This document shows positions 8,805-18,526 of a stretch of 64,000 nt of DNA, piece by piece. Location: contig JAPFFF010000008.1 in assembly GCA_039105265.1 (NCBI GenBank), forward strand, positions 3,410,001 through 3,474,000, read 5' to 3'. Origin of the DNA: Tritrichomonas musculus. Its lineage: Eukaryota; Parabasalia; Tritrichomonadida; Tritrichomonadidae. The position numbers and the translations under genes were made by a program. The notes beneath the pieces are model-generated. The model was not told where the DNA came from, did no database searches, and saw nothing but the letters and a program-made list of their open reading frames with translations. Numbering within the stretch: position 1 is the first letter of the stretch; every line of letters begins with the position of its first letter.

Positions 8805-9746
8805 ATGGAAAAAAAGTTTTCATCCAAATCAATTGTTAATGATGACTCTAAAAAAGCAACTACAAGCAAGCAAGTTGAATTATCTAATGAAAAAAATAGT
8901 ATTGCCGATCTTACTAAACAAGTAGCTGATTTAAAGCAGAAATTAAAGAATTCTTTGGAAAAAGAGCGCGATTATATTCAGCAGATTTCAAATCTTGAGA
9001 TGCAACAGCATCATTTTTTCGAAGAACGAAAAAAATATCTGATGCAAAGCAGTAATTCAAAAAATTCAGAACTTTCTTCAAAAATCATAAACCTTGATGA
9101 AGAAGTCCAAAAATTAACTTTAGATTACTTCGAGCTGTCTTCTCAAAATAAATCGCTCCATGAAAAATTAAAAGAAACTGAAATATTCATTAATAAGCAA
9201 ATTAAAGAAGCACAAAGTTCTCTTAATAATGCTGAAAAGAGACTAAAAGAAGAAAAATCTTTTCAAGAATCGTGTGATAAAGCTATTCAACGTTTAGATC
9301 AGCAGATTCAAAAAATAAATAGCGAATTAGAAATCTTATCCAGCGATAGAATTATTAATAATCAAAGAAAAAAAGAAATCGAACATCAAACTGAACAATC
9401 GAGAACAATTCTTGAAGATCGTTTGCTCGAAATGCAAAATCTTCAAATTGACCTTGAAAATTCAAAAATGAGATATGAGTCTCTTCTTATTGAAAAAGAA
9501 CAACGTTTCCAGAGTATTGAAAAAAAAACTAATTATGATCAGTCGCAAATAATGAAGAATATCCGAGCATATGCTGATGAGCGTAAAAGATATGAAAAGA
9601 AAATAAAGAAATTAAAAGAAGAGGAAATTTCTATTTTAAATTATCAAATTGAAAAAGGATCTCAAGAACTAAAGCATTTAATTCAAGCGCATGAAATAAG
9701 AAAAAGAAAACAATTTTTTATTGAAAATGAATTTGATCCAGACTGA
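8805..9746 (+). CDS. Long coiled-coil protein, unknown function
   Basis: 313 residues, almost entirely coiled coil from ~25 to 300. It has repeated Glu/Lys/Gln heptads with Leu/Ile at a/d positions (IADLTKQVADLKQKLKN, EKRLKEEKSFQESCDKA). A short Ser/Lys-rich N-terminal tail precedes the coil. There is no motor, kinase or membrane motif. Proteins of this build are often cytoskeletal or basal-body components in flagellates, but nothing here proves it. A TCATA box, Inr-like, lies 24 nt before the ATG. A long hairpin (9771-9859) follows 25 nt after the stop. Confidence 0.8.
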   Translation: MEKKFSSKSIVNDDSKKATTSKQVELSNEKNSIADLTKQVADLKQKLKNSLEKERDYIQQISNLEMQQHHFFEERKKYLMQSSNSKNSELSSKIINLDEEVQKLTLDYFELSSQNKSLHEKLKETEIFINKQIKEAQSSLNNAEKRLKEEKSFQESCDKAIQRLDQQIQKINSELEILSSDRIINNQRKKEIEHQTEQSRTILEDRLLEMQNLQIDLENSKMRYESLLIEKEQRFQSIEKKTNYDQSQIMKNIRAYADERKRYEKKIKKLKEEEISILNYQIEKGSQELKHLIQAHEIRKRKQFFIENEFDPD

Positions 9747-9770
9747 TTATATTCAATTGATTAGGAATTG

Positions 9771-9859
9771 TAAACTTAAATCAAAAACGATAAGACACCC
9801 ATGTTGAAATTTAATTCAACTTTGACCAGAAGTGTCTTATCGTTTTTGATTCAAGTTTA
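9771..9859. repeat. Long 28-bp-arm hairpin in the 3' flank of the 8805-9746 gene
   Basis: Arms 9771-9798 and 9832-9859 are inverted copies of each other with one mismatch (core AAAAACGATAAGACAC). The 33-nt loop carries its own small stem (GTTGAA/TTCAAC). The element lies 25 nt downstream of a stop codon. In AT-rich flanks a 28-bp stem containing a mixed-base core is unlikely by chance. It may be a 3'-UTR/termination structure, a small foldback transposon, or a small-RNA precursor. Confidence 0.75.
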
Positions 9860-10237
9860 GTCTATTAATTCTTTTTATTGATGCTGAAATCAATGGATAT
9901 AGCATTTCATCATTTAGATGTATTACTAATTAATACGTTTTCAAGTAAGGAATCTATGTGATAATGTTTTCCTTTAAAAAAAAAAAAAAAAAAAAAAAAA
10001 ATTTATATGTACCTTAGCAGTTAATAATGCATCTTATCTATGTAGATATTTACAGATTATGTTTATAGTAATGGATACTAAACTTAAAAAAAGCATTGTT
10101 GTTGTCAATTCAGACTTTTTTTTTATTATGATGCAATCTTTTCAAATAAACTTATTTTTCAATTTCGCCTTTTCATTGAAAATTAAATAATCTCTCTCAA
10201 TAAATTGAAGTAAAGATTTATAAACGTTCATGATTAA
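9860..10237. other. Intergenic, AT-rich
   Basis: 378 bp between two same-strand coiled-coil genes. It contains a ~25-nt A tract around 9976-10001 and otherwise featureless A/T sequence. No coding or RNA signal is seen. Confidence 0.55.
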
Positions 10238-11635
10238 ATGAGGAATGTTCCACCTCGCGTTCCTTATGAAAAATTAGCGTTTTCTCAGCCTATAAAGATT
10301 AAAACGAAGCATATGAATAGGGCACAACAGATTGGAATAGAGGAGGACGAGTATTTGAAAGAAATGAATCAATTTTACTTAGATTATCATAATTATGAAC
10401 AAAAACGCTTATATTTTATGCAATTAAAGCACATTCAATCAATTATAAATCAGGAAAGAATAATCAAGTCTACTTTTAATAATATGTTTTTAGATCAATT
10501 TAACCAAAGAAAAAATAATGCATTAAAAATATTAAATGAACCGATTTTTGACAATTCAGAGCTTGAAAAAGATGTAATTGCCCTTGAATCAAAAGTTCTC
10601 AAGTATCAAAAAGCATTAAAACAGAGATCTACGCCCCAATATTTATTTGGAGACTTATATTCATATAAATCTAACAGTGAAAAAAGTCTCAAAAATGCTG
10701 CTGAGACAAATTCTAATGTAAATGGTAGTAATTATGATAATCAAAATCTAAATAAATATACATCAATTGAAAGTAAAGTCCTTCAAACACAGCTCCAGAA
10801 TGATGAAAAAGAAATTGAGCTGCAAAGAAGAAATGTTATTTTAAATCAGAAACTAAAATCGATTAATAATGAACTTTATCTTGCTCAAAAGACTCTTCAA
10901 TTGTATAAGACAAAAAGATATAAGCCAAATTATTATAATAATAATGAGCCAGATAAACCTTCTTCTTCAAGCTATATTTCTGAAATTCAAGAAGCGATTA
11001 TTAATCAACGAAAAACTTATTTGCAAGAAAAAAATAACGAAATTTTGCAAATGAAAGAGGAAATGAGTATAATTGAAAAGCAAAATCAAGATGTGTGTAA
11101 TGAATTAGAAAATCAAATTTTCAAATTAACTGATAAATTAAACATTGTTGATCAATCATCAAAAGAATTATTTCAGATTAATGAAGAAATTGAATTTAAT
11201 AAAATTCATTTACTAAACTTGAAAAATGAATTTTATGATGTTAGCAGAAAATTTAAATCTCAAAATGAAGATATTCAAAAAGCAAATCAAAATATTCATG
11301 ATATTAAAGCAAGGATTGCTAGTAATCAAGTCCTATTGTCTGAAAAGGAAAGAGAAATAAATCAAAAAAGAAAAGAAATTGAGCAAAAGAAGCAAAATGT
11401 TGATATATTAGAAAAGGAATTGATAACGATGAAAAAATTGGTGGAATTAAAGCAAAAGAATATTCACTTTATCCAAAATCGAGTAGAATCACAAATGAAA
11501 GGAGTCAACAACATTAAAAATCCAATCAAAAGAATGCTTCATCTTGATAGTCTAGGATTGAAGAAGAATATGGTTTCTTCCAATAAACCATTTTCGATTA
11601 GAAGAAATGAAAATATCATTCCAAACCAGATGTGA
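10238..11635 (+). CDS. Coiled-coil protein, unknown function
   Basis: 465 residues starting at ATG 10238. The ~60-residue N-terminus is less repetitive (MRNVPPRVPYEKLAFSQPIK), then coiled coil dominates to ~430, broken near 150-180 by an Asn/Ser-rich linker and near 230-250 by a Tyr/Asn/Ser-rich one. The C-terminal ~40 residues are basic and Met/Asn-rich. No enzymatic motif. It follows another coiled-coil gene on the same strand, and both have the look of flagellar or cytoskeletal scaffold proteins, but no orthologue was recognised. Confidence 0.8.
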   Translation: MRNVPPRVPYEKLAFSQPIKIKTKHMNRAQQIGIEEDEYLKEMNQFYLDYHNYEQKRLYFMQLKHIQSIINQERIIKSTFNNMFLDQFNQRKNNALKILNEPIFDNSELEKDVIALESKVLKYQKALKQRSTPQYLFGDLYSYKSNSEKSLKNAAETNSNVNGSNYDNQNLNKYTSIESKVLQTQLQNDEKEIELQRRNVILNQKLKSINNELYLAQKTLQLYKTKRYKPNYYNNNEPDKPSSSSYISEIQEAIINQRKTYLQEKNNEILQMKEEMSIIEKQNQDVCNELENQIFKLTDKLNIVDQSSKELFQINEEIEFNKIHLLNLKNEFYDVSRKFKSQNEDIQKANQNIHDIKARIASNQVLLSEKEREINQKRKEIEQKKQNVDILEKELITMKKLVELKQKNIHFIQNRVESQMKGVNNIKNPIKRMLHLDSLGLKKNMVSSNKPFSIRRNENIIPNQM

Positions 11636-12037
11636 GATACGAAGATGATCATTAATGGAGTTTTTAAGTTATATTATATATTAAATATGTTATTATTGTA
11701 TTTTTTATTTATACCACTTTTACTTCGAACGAATAACAAGGGGCAAAAAGTTATTATTTATATATATATATTGTATCTCGTATAAAAAGTTTGGTCTATC
11801 TGATCAAAAGATAAGCAATAATCATCGATGTGATTTGAAATGGTCATCTATATTAATAAATTATATATATCATCATCATATCAAGAAGAAAATTTAAGTT
11901 GATTGGAGATAAAATTATTTGAATATATAAAAAAAATCACTTTTTAAGTATAGTATTTTGTAATATCATATGGAATTTTTTAAGTGGAACTCTCTTAGCA
12001 ATTTTATTTATTAGTTCAATTTTTCAAAAACTAAGAA
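11636..12037. other. Intergenic, AT-rich
   Basis: 402 bp holding the 3' flank of one gene and the promoter region of the ankyrin gene, with simple AT and CATCAT runs. A TTCAATTTTTCA box at 12015-12026 lies just before the ATG and could serve as an initiator, although it departs from the TCA+1Py consensus. Confidence 0.5.
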
Positions 12038-15000
12038 ATGAGCAAAAAAACCGACGAAACTTCTTGCTTTATTGTAGCCAATGAAAAGCTTGATCATACT
12101 AAGAGACCATGTACGAATCTTTTCGATAAAGATGCAAATACGATTATTGATTCTCTTAAAAATACTGCAGTTTACCAAAATAAAGTCGAAAACATTTTAG
12201 TATTCAATGATTTGCATATTTCAATTCGAGTTCCAAAGAATCTTTATCCTTTAAAATATTTTACTCAATGTATTTTTTCTCCAACCTCTATTACTCAAAA
12301 TTGGGAAAGTGCTCCTCACTTTACCCTTCTTGCAAACAATCCTTCAATGGCAAATTATTTTAAAATAAAATTTTTTGACCAGCAAAATTCTATATTTAGA
12401 GATTCAATAAATTCTGGAAATTCTATTTCAAGTCTAACTTGTGATATTGCGATTAATATTCCAGCGGAATTGGAATCAAAAAGTGTAATCAATTCTAACC
12501 ATGATTTTTCTGAAGCAATTAAAAAATCTCTAGGAGACCAGAAATGGGAAAATATTATTAACCAACTAGCAAATCAAATTAATGTTAGTCCTTCGAGACT
12601 AGTCTTACGTCATAAATATAAAAATACAAATGAAATTTTATTTCCTTTTAGCCCAATTGCACCTGTTTTTTCAGAAATATTTCGACCAGAATCTTATCAG
12701 TTTAATCACTGCTTTACATATTCAGTTATTTCAGAAAGGATTAAGTTTGATGATTCTCAAGTTTCAGTTTCATTAGCAGATAATGAAATTTCTCGATTAC
12801 TTACATCATTGTCGCCAAAAAATTTAAATGAAAATACAACTTCTCGCCTCTCTGCTTTACAAGAGGATATATTTAATCTTCTTTCCAAGAAGGACTTTAT
12901 AGGATTTTTACCAGAATTACTATCACGTATTTGTCAAGAATTATCGACAGGTGAACTAGACCAAATGCTTATTTCTGGAATTAAAAATGTTTTATCTCTA
13001 TCATTAGTTTCCATCTTTAGTCCATTTGTCTCCTCGATTCTAAAAAGAAATGTTTTTCGCTTCACAACTTGGAATGTTTTTGTTAAGTGGCTTACTTCTT
13101 TTCGAAATCCATCTATTTTTGACTTCACCCTTGATGTTGATAATTATGCCCGTGAAACCGTCTCAACTTTATTAGGGCTAGCTATTGCAACTCATGAAGA
13201 TTTTGTTGATCAATGTGTTGATATATGTCATTCATTCATTACATTTTTCTCCGAGAATCATTTGTTTTCTCAATGTTTCTCTTTGATGGGCCCAGTACTT
13301 GTTGCAGCTTCAGTTACAATAGAGAAAGAAGAACTTCTTCTGATTTTGACGCGTGGTTTCGTTTATCTATTAAGTATTGATAATCAACCAAAAGATAGCA
13401 TTAAAGAATTCACTGCACTTCCTCATATGTTCAAATTAGGAAGTAAATCGAACGTTGTTTGTGCTCTTCCAATCAGTCAATGGGAATTTCTTCCTATAGT
13501 TTCAAGTACAGTAGGTTGTTTTTCTGGACCAAAAATGATAAAAGTGAATTTCACTACTAATAATGCAGAAAATGATATTTTATCATTTTGGTTATATTTC
13601 ACTCTTGCCAAAATAGAAATCAACAAGCAAATAATTGATCTTCCAATTCTACAAAAAGCCAAAATACGACTTTCATATCCATTTGAAATGAACAATTTCT
13701 TAATTTCATCAACAGTTACTGTCTTAAATCACACATGGAGCACCGTATTTCCAATTGACCAAGTTATGGATTCAATTAAAGAAAACAGTAAAAATATGTC
13801 AGTTTTTCCATCCAGCCGAAAGACTGTTATTCCCAATTCATTTATAGGAGAAACTCAAATTCAAGCATGTTCGCAATCCTTTGAATCTCGTTCATTAAGT
13901 TCAGCCATTCAATTTTTACGAACAAACACATTTTTAAGAGAAGATGATGGTAAAATTCAAATAGCAGATTTGATTTTATCTCGTCACATGGTTCATTGTG
14001 CCTTAAATGACATTTTCTTTTGTTACAATTCAGAAACACTCTTCTCAATATTATTACTATTTCGACTTTCTGACTTTACATATTCAATTATGATACGAAG
14101 TATTGACTTATTAAGTCTTCAACTTGATACTTTTCATATTTCACTTTCACAATTCACTATTAATAATACACCTCTTCTTCATTTTGCATCCTTGACATGT
14201 AATGATCCCAAATTTGTCCAAAGTATTGCTAAAAAGAGCTACTTGAGCATCCAAGACAGCGAAGGAATGACTGCACTTTTCTATGCCCTTCGAAATCCTA
14301 ATTTATCAATTTGTCAAACATTAATTGAAGAAAAAATTGACATTGATATGTGCAATAATAAAGGAATTTCGCCTCTCATTTATTGCATTGAAAATAATGA
14401 CTATAAACGTGCTGAATTTCTTCTTTGTAATGGAGCTTCAGTGAATAAATCTATGCAATCATCAGCAATTTGGTACCAATCGGCTCTTTTATATGTAATT
14501 AATAAGAAGAATGAAAAAGCAGCAAAACTTTTACTTAGTCACTCAGGAGAAGAAATAAATGCACCTTTCTTCCAAGGAAGTTTTATTACTCATCAATGTA
14601 TTTTGATGGATTTTACTTCAATTTTATATAAGGCTTATCTTTATTCACCTCAATTTGATCCTAATTTATTTAGTGATGCATTTCCTCATCCACTTCATTA
14701 TTTGATTCAATTAAAAACAGAGAAAAAGATAAATGAATGTGATGATGATAATCAATTAGATCAGATATTGAAAAATTTATTAAGTATTCCTAATTTGGAT
14801 TTAAATTGTCTCGACGATAAAGGTGATACTCCTTTAATTAAAGCAATTGAAAAAGACTGTGATAAAATAGCAAATGCATTGATTGTTGATCAAAGATGTG
14901 ATGTCGATATGTTGGGTGCAAAGGGTGAAACACCACTTTGCTTGGCAATTACAAAAGATAAAATTAATATCGTGAAGTCTTTGTTGACTGCTAACGCAAT

Positions 15001-15229
15001 AATTAATATGCCAAATGTTAATGGTAAAAGTCCTTTATGTATTGCAGTTGAAAAAAATGATAAGGCTATAGTAAAATTGTTACTTGATAATGGAGCATTA
15101 CCAAATCAATGGTACTTTGGTGGAACACTACCTGTGAATAATGCTGAACCAACAATTAGAGATATTCTTTTAAAGAAAGGCGCAAATGAGGATTATCCTA
15201 ATTTCAATGCTTACAATCAAAACGCATGA
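12038..15229 (+). CDS. Large ankyrin-repeat protein
   Basis: 1063 residues. Residues ~1-680 are a long mostly helical region without a firmly recognised domain (stretches such as LLSRICQELSTGELDQMLIS and VSTLLGLAIATHEDFVDQCVDICHSF). The C-terminal ~380 residues are ankyrin repeats: DSEGMTALFYALRN, NNKGISPLIYCIENNDYKRAEFLLCNGA, DDKGDTPLIKAIEKD, AKGETPLCLAITKDKINIVKSLL, NGKSPLCIAVEKNDKAIVKLLLDNGA. The repeats show the G.TPL..A and LL..GA.+N signatures. Trichomonads have a very large ankyrin family, and some members carry a VPS9 or RhoGAP-like domain ahead of the repeats. Neither could be confirmed here. Probably a cytosolic scaffold or membrane-traffic regulator. ATG at 12038. Confidence 0.85.
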   Translation: MSKKTDETSCFIVANEKLDHTKRPCTNLFDKDANTIIDSLKNTAVYQNKVENILVFNDLHISIRVPKNLYPLKYFTQCIFSPTSITQNWESAPHFTLLANNPSMANYFKIKFFDQQNSIFRDSINSGNSISSLTCDIAINIPAELESKSVINSNHDFSEAIKKSLGDQKWENIINQLANQINVSPSRLVLRHKYKNTNEILFPFSPIAPVFSEIFRPESYQFNHCFTYSVISERIKFDDSQVSVSLADNEISRLLTSLSPKNLNENTTSRLSALQEDIFNLLSKKDFIGFLPELLSRICQELSTGELDQMLISGIKNVLSLSLVSIFSPFVSSILKRNVFRFTTWNVFVKWLTSFRNPSIFDFTLDVDNYARETVSTLLGLAIATHEDFVDQCVDICHSFITFFSENHLFSQCFSLMGPVLVAASVTIEKEELLLILTRGFVYLLSIDNQPKDSIKEFTALPHMFKLGSKSNVVCALPISQWEFLPIVSSTVGCFSGPKMIKVNFTTNNAENDILSFWLYFTLAKIEINKQIIDLPILQKAKIRLSYPFEMNNFLISSTVTVLNHTWSTVFPIDQVMDSIKENSKNMSVFPSSRKTVIPNSFIGETQIQACSQSFESRSLSSAIQFLRTNTFLREDDGKIQIADLILSRHMVHCALNDIFFCYNSETLFSILLLFRLSDFTYSIMIRSIDLLSLQLDTFHISLSQFTINNTPLLHFASLTCNDPKFVQSIAKKSYLSIQDSEGMTALFYALRNPNLSICQTLIEEKIDIDMCNNKGISPLIYCIENNDYKRAEFLLCNGASVNKSMQSSAIWYQSALLYVINKKNEKAAKLLLSHSGEEINAPFFQGSFITHQCILMDFTSILYKAYLYSPQFDPNLFSDAFPHPLHYLIQLKTEKKINECDDDNQLDQILKNLLSIPNLDLNCLDDKGDTPLIKAIEKDCDKIANALIVDQRCDVDMLGAKGETPLCLAITKDKINIVKSLLTANAIINMPNVNGKSPLCIAVEKNDKAIVKLLLDNGALPNQWYFGGTLPVNNAEPTIRDILLKKGANEDYPNFNAYNQNA

Positions 15230-15568
15230 TTTTATATTGTTGTTGTTATTTTCTTTTACATTTAAAATTGTTAAATTTATGATTTTGTTTTTGTTTGTTT
15301 GTTTGTTTCTTCTTATATTTTTTATCTTCTGTTGAGCAATGCCAAGAAATATAATTTAAGTTTATTTAAATCAACATTCAAATTTAGAATAATAAAATGT
15401 TTTTATTTTGATTTCTTTGATTTCATAAGAATTATCTGTATTAAGATAGATATTTTAATTTAATAAAAATTATCTCTAAAGCAAAATAGTATAAATATAT
15501 TTTAAAAACTTATATAAATTGAATGAAAACATTCAAAAAGTTCTCAGATTTATTAAAATTTTTATTAG
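15230..15568. other. Intergenic, AT-rich
   Basis: 339 bp with TTTG repeats just after the ankyrin gene. A CAAAAAGTT motif at 15534-15542 lies 27 nt before the ATG of the RRM gene. No gene seen. Confidence 0.5.
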
Positions 15569-15862
15569 ATGGCAGATCGAAGGTCTGTTTATGTTCAAAA
15601 TTTACCTAAAAGCGCAACTAGAAAATATATTTGGAATGCATTTATTATTTTTGGAGAGATTGCAAATGTTACACTTAGTGATAATAAAGAATCTTGTTTA
15701 ATCGAATTTGAAGAAGAAGGGGATGCTGCTGCTGCATTAGACAATATGAATCTTTCAGAACTTTTTGGTCAAACAATAATTGTTTCATATGCGACCAAAG
15801 GGAATATTCTTGATAGAAGGAAGCCTGTTTGGGATGTTGAATTTAATGCTGGTGAAGCATAA
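15569..15862 (+). CDS. Stand-alone RRM of the cyclophilin-E (PPIE/Cyp33) type
   Basis: 97 residues, one RNA-recognition motif and little else. RNP2 reads VYVQNLP. RNP1 is weak, in the CLIEFEEEGDAAAALDNMN region. The second half (AAAALDNMNLSELFGQTIIV ending in RKPVWD) is strikingly like the RRM of PPIE ([20 protein letters not shown]...RPVWS). The peptidyl-prolyl isomerase domain that follows in PPIE is absent: a stop comes 13 residues after PVWD. PPIE is a late spliceosome component, so a splicing or mRNP role is likely. ATG at 15569. Confidence 0.88.
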   Translation: MADRRSVYVQNLPKSATRKYIWNAFIIFGEIANVTLSDNKESCLIEFEEEGDAAAALDNMNLSELFGQTIIVSYATKGNILDRRKPVWDVEFNAGEA

Positions 15863-16180
15863 ATTTTGTTTTTATTATATTCATTTTTTTATTATTTGAA
15901 ATAAAATATGTTATAATTTATTTTCTATTAGGTATTTCATTTAATTGCATTAAACTTTAAACAAAAAAATATGTTAGAATTTCATAATGTAATTGTATTA
16001 TATGTATGATGCATGCATTTGCCATTTATAAAGTGATTTAAAATTTCATTTTTAAATAATAATGATTATTTCAAAAAGAAAAAAATGAAAAAATGCATAG
16101 GTAAAAATTGTAATACTGTTGCTATTGGTCTTTGATACAAAATAACATCAATTTAAATAATTATTTTTTGTTAAACAAAA
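15863..16180. other. Intergenic between convergent genes
   Basis: 318 bp of A/T-rich sequence between the 3' ends of the RRM gene and the FOP-like gene. Nothing is recognised. Confidence 0.55.
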
Positions 16181-16567
16181 TTATTGTTTGGAACTGGCTT
16201 TATCAACAAGTTGAAGAATTCCCGGTTCCGGTGCAGAAGCATCAATTTGGGGGCATTTATCTGCGATATTAACATTATCTTTTTGAGCAATTTCAATATC
16301 CATCATTTTAACGGTTTCATCAAGTTTACAAAATTCAAACAATTGTCGGCATAATTTTACCATAACAGCATCATCGTCATTTTCAATTTCTTTTTTATGG
16401 ATTTGGTCTGAATTTGAAATTGTACCATTCTTTTCTAAATCTTGGGCTTTTGCAAGAGCATTGACTTTGAGTTGAGCACGAATCCGAGGCAAGTATCCAT
16501 TGGTTTCAAGAGATTGTGCGATTGCATCCATTAATCCTGTTTCAAGTTGATCAAGATCTGAGCTCAT
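16181..16567 (-). CDS. FOP/CEP20-like (FGFR1OP N-terminal dimerisation / LisH) protein
   Basis: 128 residues. The N-terminal half has the FOP/TONNEAU1 pattern: DAIAQSLETNGYLPRIRAQL (L...LE.NG.L.RI+A.L) followed after an acidic linker by VKLCRQLFEFCKLDETVKM, the LisH-like second helix pair (EFL.f..Ld.T...). The length is close to small family members such as CEP20/FOPNL. In animals and protists these proteins sit at basal bodies and centriolar satellites, which fits a multiflagellated organism. The C-terminal ~40 residues are low complexity. ATG at 16565-16567. Confidence 0.8.
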   Translation of the reverse strand: MSSDLDQLETGLMDAIAQSLETNGYLPRIRAQLKVNALAKAQDLEKNGTISNSDQIHKKEIENDDDAVMVKLCRQLFEFCKLDETVKMMDIEIAQKDNVNIADKCPQIDASAPEPGILQLVDKASSKQ

Positions 16568-17017
16568 TTGAGATTTTTTTTTTTTTTTTTTTGATTTTTT
16601 TAAACGTTCTAAATCAATTATTTGAATTGAATAAATGATCTAAAGAAAATATAGATTCTTTGTGTTATGCTATTATTCATTGAAATATTTTATAATAAAT
16701 ATATTATACTACCATAAATAAAATAATGGTTTGAATATTTAAAAAAAAACTCATTATTCTATAATAAATATATGATTAAGTTCAACAAAATTCATTACTG
16801 TTAAAAAAGCTTTTATAAAATAAAATAAAATATTGTTTAGAATATTATTTTTCATGAATTAAAAAAAAAAAAAAACATTGTAATGAAATAAAGTATATAA
16901 ATATTAAATTTGTATAACATAAGTATCATTTAGTGTTGAACCTAAAACAATAAAATATTTGTAAATATGTAAAATAATTCTATAGAATAATATCATATAA
17001 AAAAAAAAAAAGAATCA
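16568..17017. other. Intergenic, AT-rich
   Basis: 450 bp with a T16-like tract directly upstream of the FOP-like ATG and several A tracts (about 16861-16875 and 17000-17011). No gene or RNA seen. Confidence 0.55.
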
Positions 17018-17482
17018 TTATGCTGATAATACTCCAAGAGTAATATGATATGGGCATCCCATTTGCTTTGTAATTTCAACACAAGAAGGATTCACCATAT
17101 AATCTTGATCAATTAAAAAAGATAAAAAATTGCATTCCTTTGTCGGTGATTTATTATTATTATTGCTATCACTATCTTGATCGATAGAGCTATTTTTGAA
17201 TATTGTGATATGAAACTTGGAATAAGACGAATCGTTTGATTGGTTCTCTTGATCATTAGGTGAAGTTTGTGTTAAGCAGACCACAGATTGTTCTCCTTCT
17301 TTGCTATATTTTGTATTATTTTCATCTAATGATAAGTCATCATGCCATACATAAAAAATTGCATTTTGAAATTCATTGGGCTTAAATATTGTCGAAATTC
17401 TGACTTTATGAATAGCCCTTTCGATTGTACTTTGGTAAGAAAGTGTTAATGGGCGAGCAATTCGGCATGTTACTTCATCCAT
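17018..17482 (-). CDS. Small protein of unknown function
   Basis: 154 residues, not recognised. The first ~60 residues and the last ~35 look folded (RIARPLTLSYQSTIERAIHKV; FLSFLIDQDYMVNPSCVEIT, then GCPYHITLGVL). They are separated by a polar Ser/Asn/Asp/Gln-rich insert, including a run of four Asn, that looks disordered. No signal peptide, membrane helix or metal site. ATG at 17480-17482. It has the build of a small subunit of a larger complex with a trichomonad-type low-complexity insertion, but that is inference. Confidence 0.7.
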   Translation of the reverse strand: MDEVTCRIARPLTLSYQSTIERAIHKVRISTIFKPNEFQNAIFYVWHDDLSLDENNTKYSKEGEQSVVCLTQTSPNDQENQSNDSSYSKFHITIFKNSSIDQDSDSNNNNKSPTKECNFLSFLIDQDYMVNPSCVEITKQMGCPYHITLGVLSA

Positions 17483-17969
17483 TCTTCAAAATCAATTATG
17501 CCAAATAAAATATTTTAAGAGAATTTTTCCCAAAAAAAGAAAAAAAAGATATGTTTTTTTATTGAGCAATATTTATATTTGCTGTAAATAATCTACAAAT
17601 GTTCAATTTGTTAAAACAAATCCCAAATTAATAAATCAAAATTGCAAAATATCGAATGTTAGACATAAAAAAAAGATCCCAAAGTCATGCACATATCCTT
17701 TAAATTATTATTTTTACTTCAATGTTTCCCTAAAATATGTATTTATAATCATATGTATATTTAATTTCATAAATTTGAAGATTTAATTTCATATATCTAT
17801 TTGGGGATTTAGACATTTGTAAAAAACAACAAAATTTCACCATGCAATTTCAAAGACAATTGAGAGGAAATGCATCAAAAATTTAAATTATAACTCAATT
17901 CTCTTTAAAAAAAAGTTGATGACTAATTGTAACTCATTGTGAATTCAAAATTTTTAAGCAAATATGACT
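17483..17969. other. Intergenic, divergent promoter region
   Basis: About 490 bp of A/T-rich sequence between two divergent genes. Nothing but A/T runs is recognised apart from the Inr-like box listed next. Confidence 0.5.
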
Positions 17970-17977
17970 TCATTTCT
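17970..17977 (+). promoter_or_regulatory. Inr-like initiator TCATTTCT
   Basis: TCA(+1)TTTCTTA precedes the ATG at 17983, with the presumed +1 A at 17972, only 11 nt upstream. It fits the trichomonad initiator consensus TCA+1Py(T/A) and the very short 5' UTRs known for the group. Confidence 0.5.
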
Positions 17978-17982
17978 TAGTG

Positions 17983-18357
17983 ATGCGATCATCATCTAGA
18001 AGCATTCCACGCCAATCAAGAAGTCCATCTCCTTGTAACTATTATGATTATTCAGTTTCTACAAATAAAAAAAGAATTTTGAGTATTTTTTTATTCTTAA
18101 GCATCATTTCAATTACAGTATCTTTGAAAGTGTCAAAGTTTTTTATAGTGTTTATTTTATGTGCCGTATATACCGTTAAATGCTATCAAGATATTGAAAA
18201 CGATGCTTTAAATGAAGCAATTAGAATGAAGAAAAAACTTACATTTCAGCAAATAAAAACAGCATTCAAAAAGCCTCCTAGTCCAGAATTTGATCAGCAT
18301 GTTAGAATCAAAGTGCTCCAACTCTTAAATAAAGATGCATTCAAAGATTCAAAATAA
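17983..18357 (+). CDS. Small two-helix membrane protein, unknown
   Basis: 124 residues from ATG 17983, chosen because an Inr-like box lies 11 nt upstream. Ser/Arg/Pro-rich N-terminus (~30 residues), then two closely spaced hydrophobic segments (~34-50 and ~54-68: ILSIFLFLSIISITVSL and FFIVFILCAVYTV), then a charged helical C-terminus. A hairpin topology with both ends cytosolic is likely, as in reticulon-like or ER-shaping proteins, but there is no clear family motif. Confidence 0.65.
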   Translation: MRSSSRSIPRQSRSPSPCNYYDYSVSTNKKRILSIFLFLSIISITVSLKVSKFFIVFILCAVYTVKCYQDIENDALNEAIRMKKKLTFQQIKTAFKKPPSPEFDQHVRIKVLQLLNKDAFKDSK

Positions 18358-18526
18358 ATACGCATTGCTTTTATATTTAACTAAGTATATATCAATATTG
18401 TTAAGATTAAAGGAATACATAAAATAAATATTTTAACAAATGAAAGAATTAAGTATTTATTCAGAAATTAAATAAGATTTTTAAATCGTGATTATCTAAA
18501 AACATATTGTCATCTAATGTCTAATT

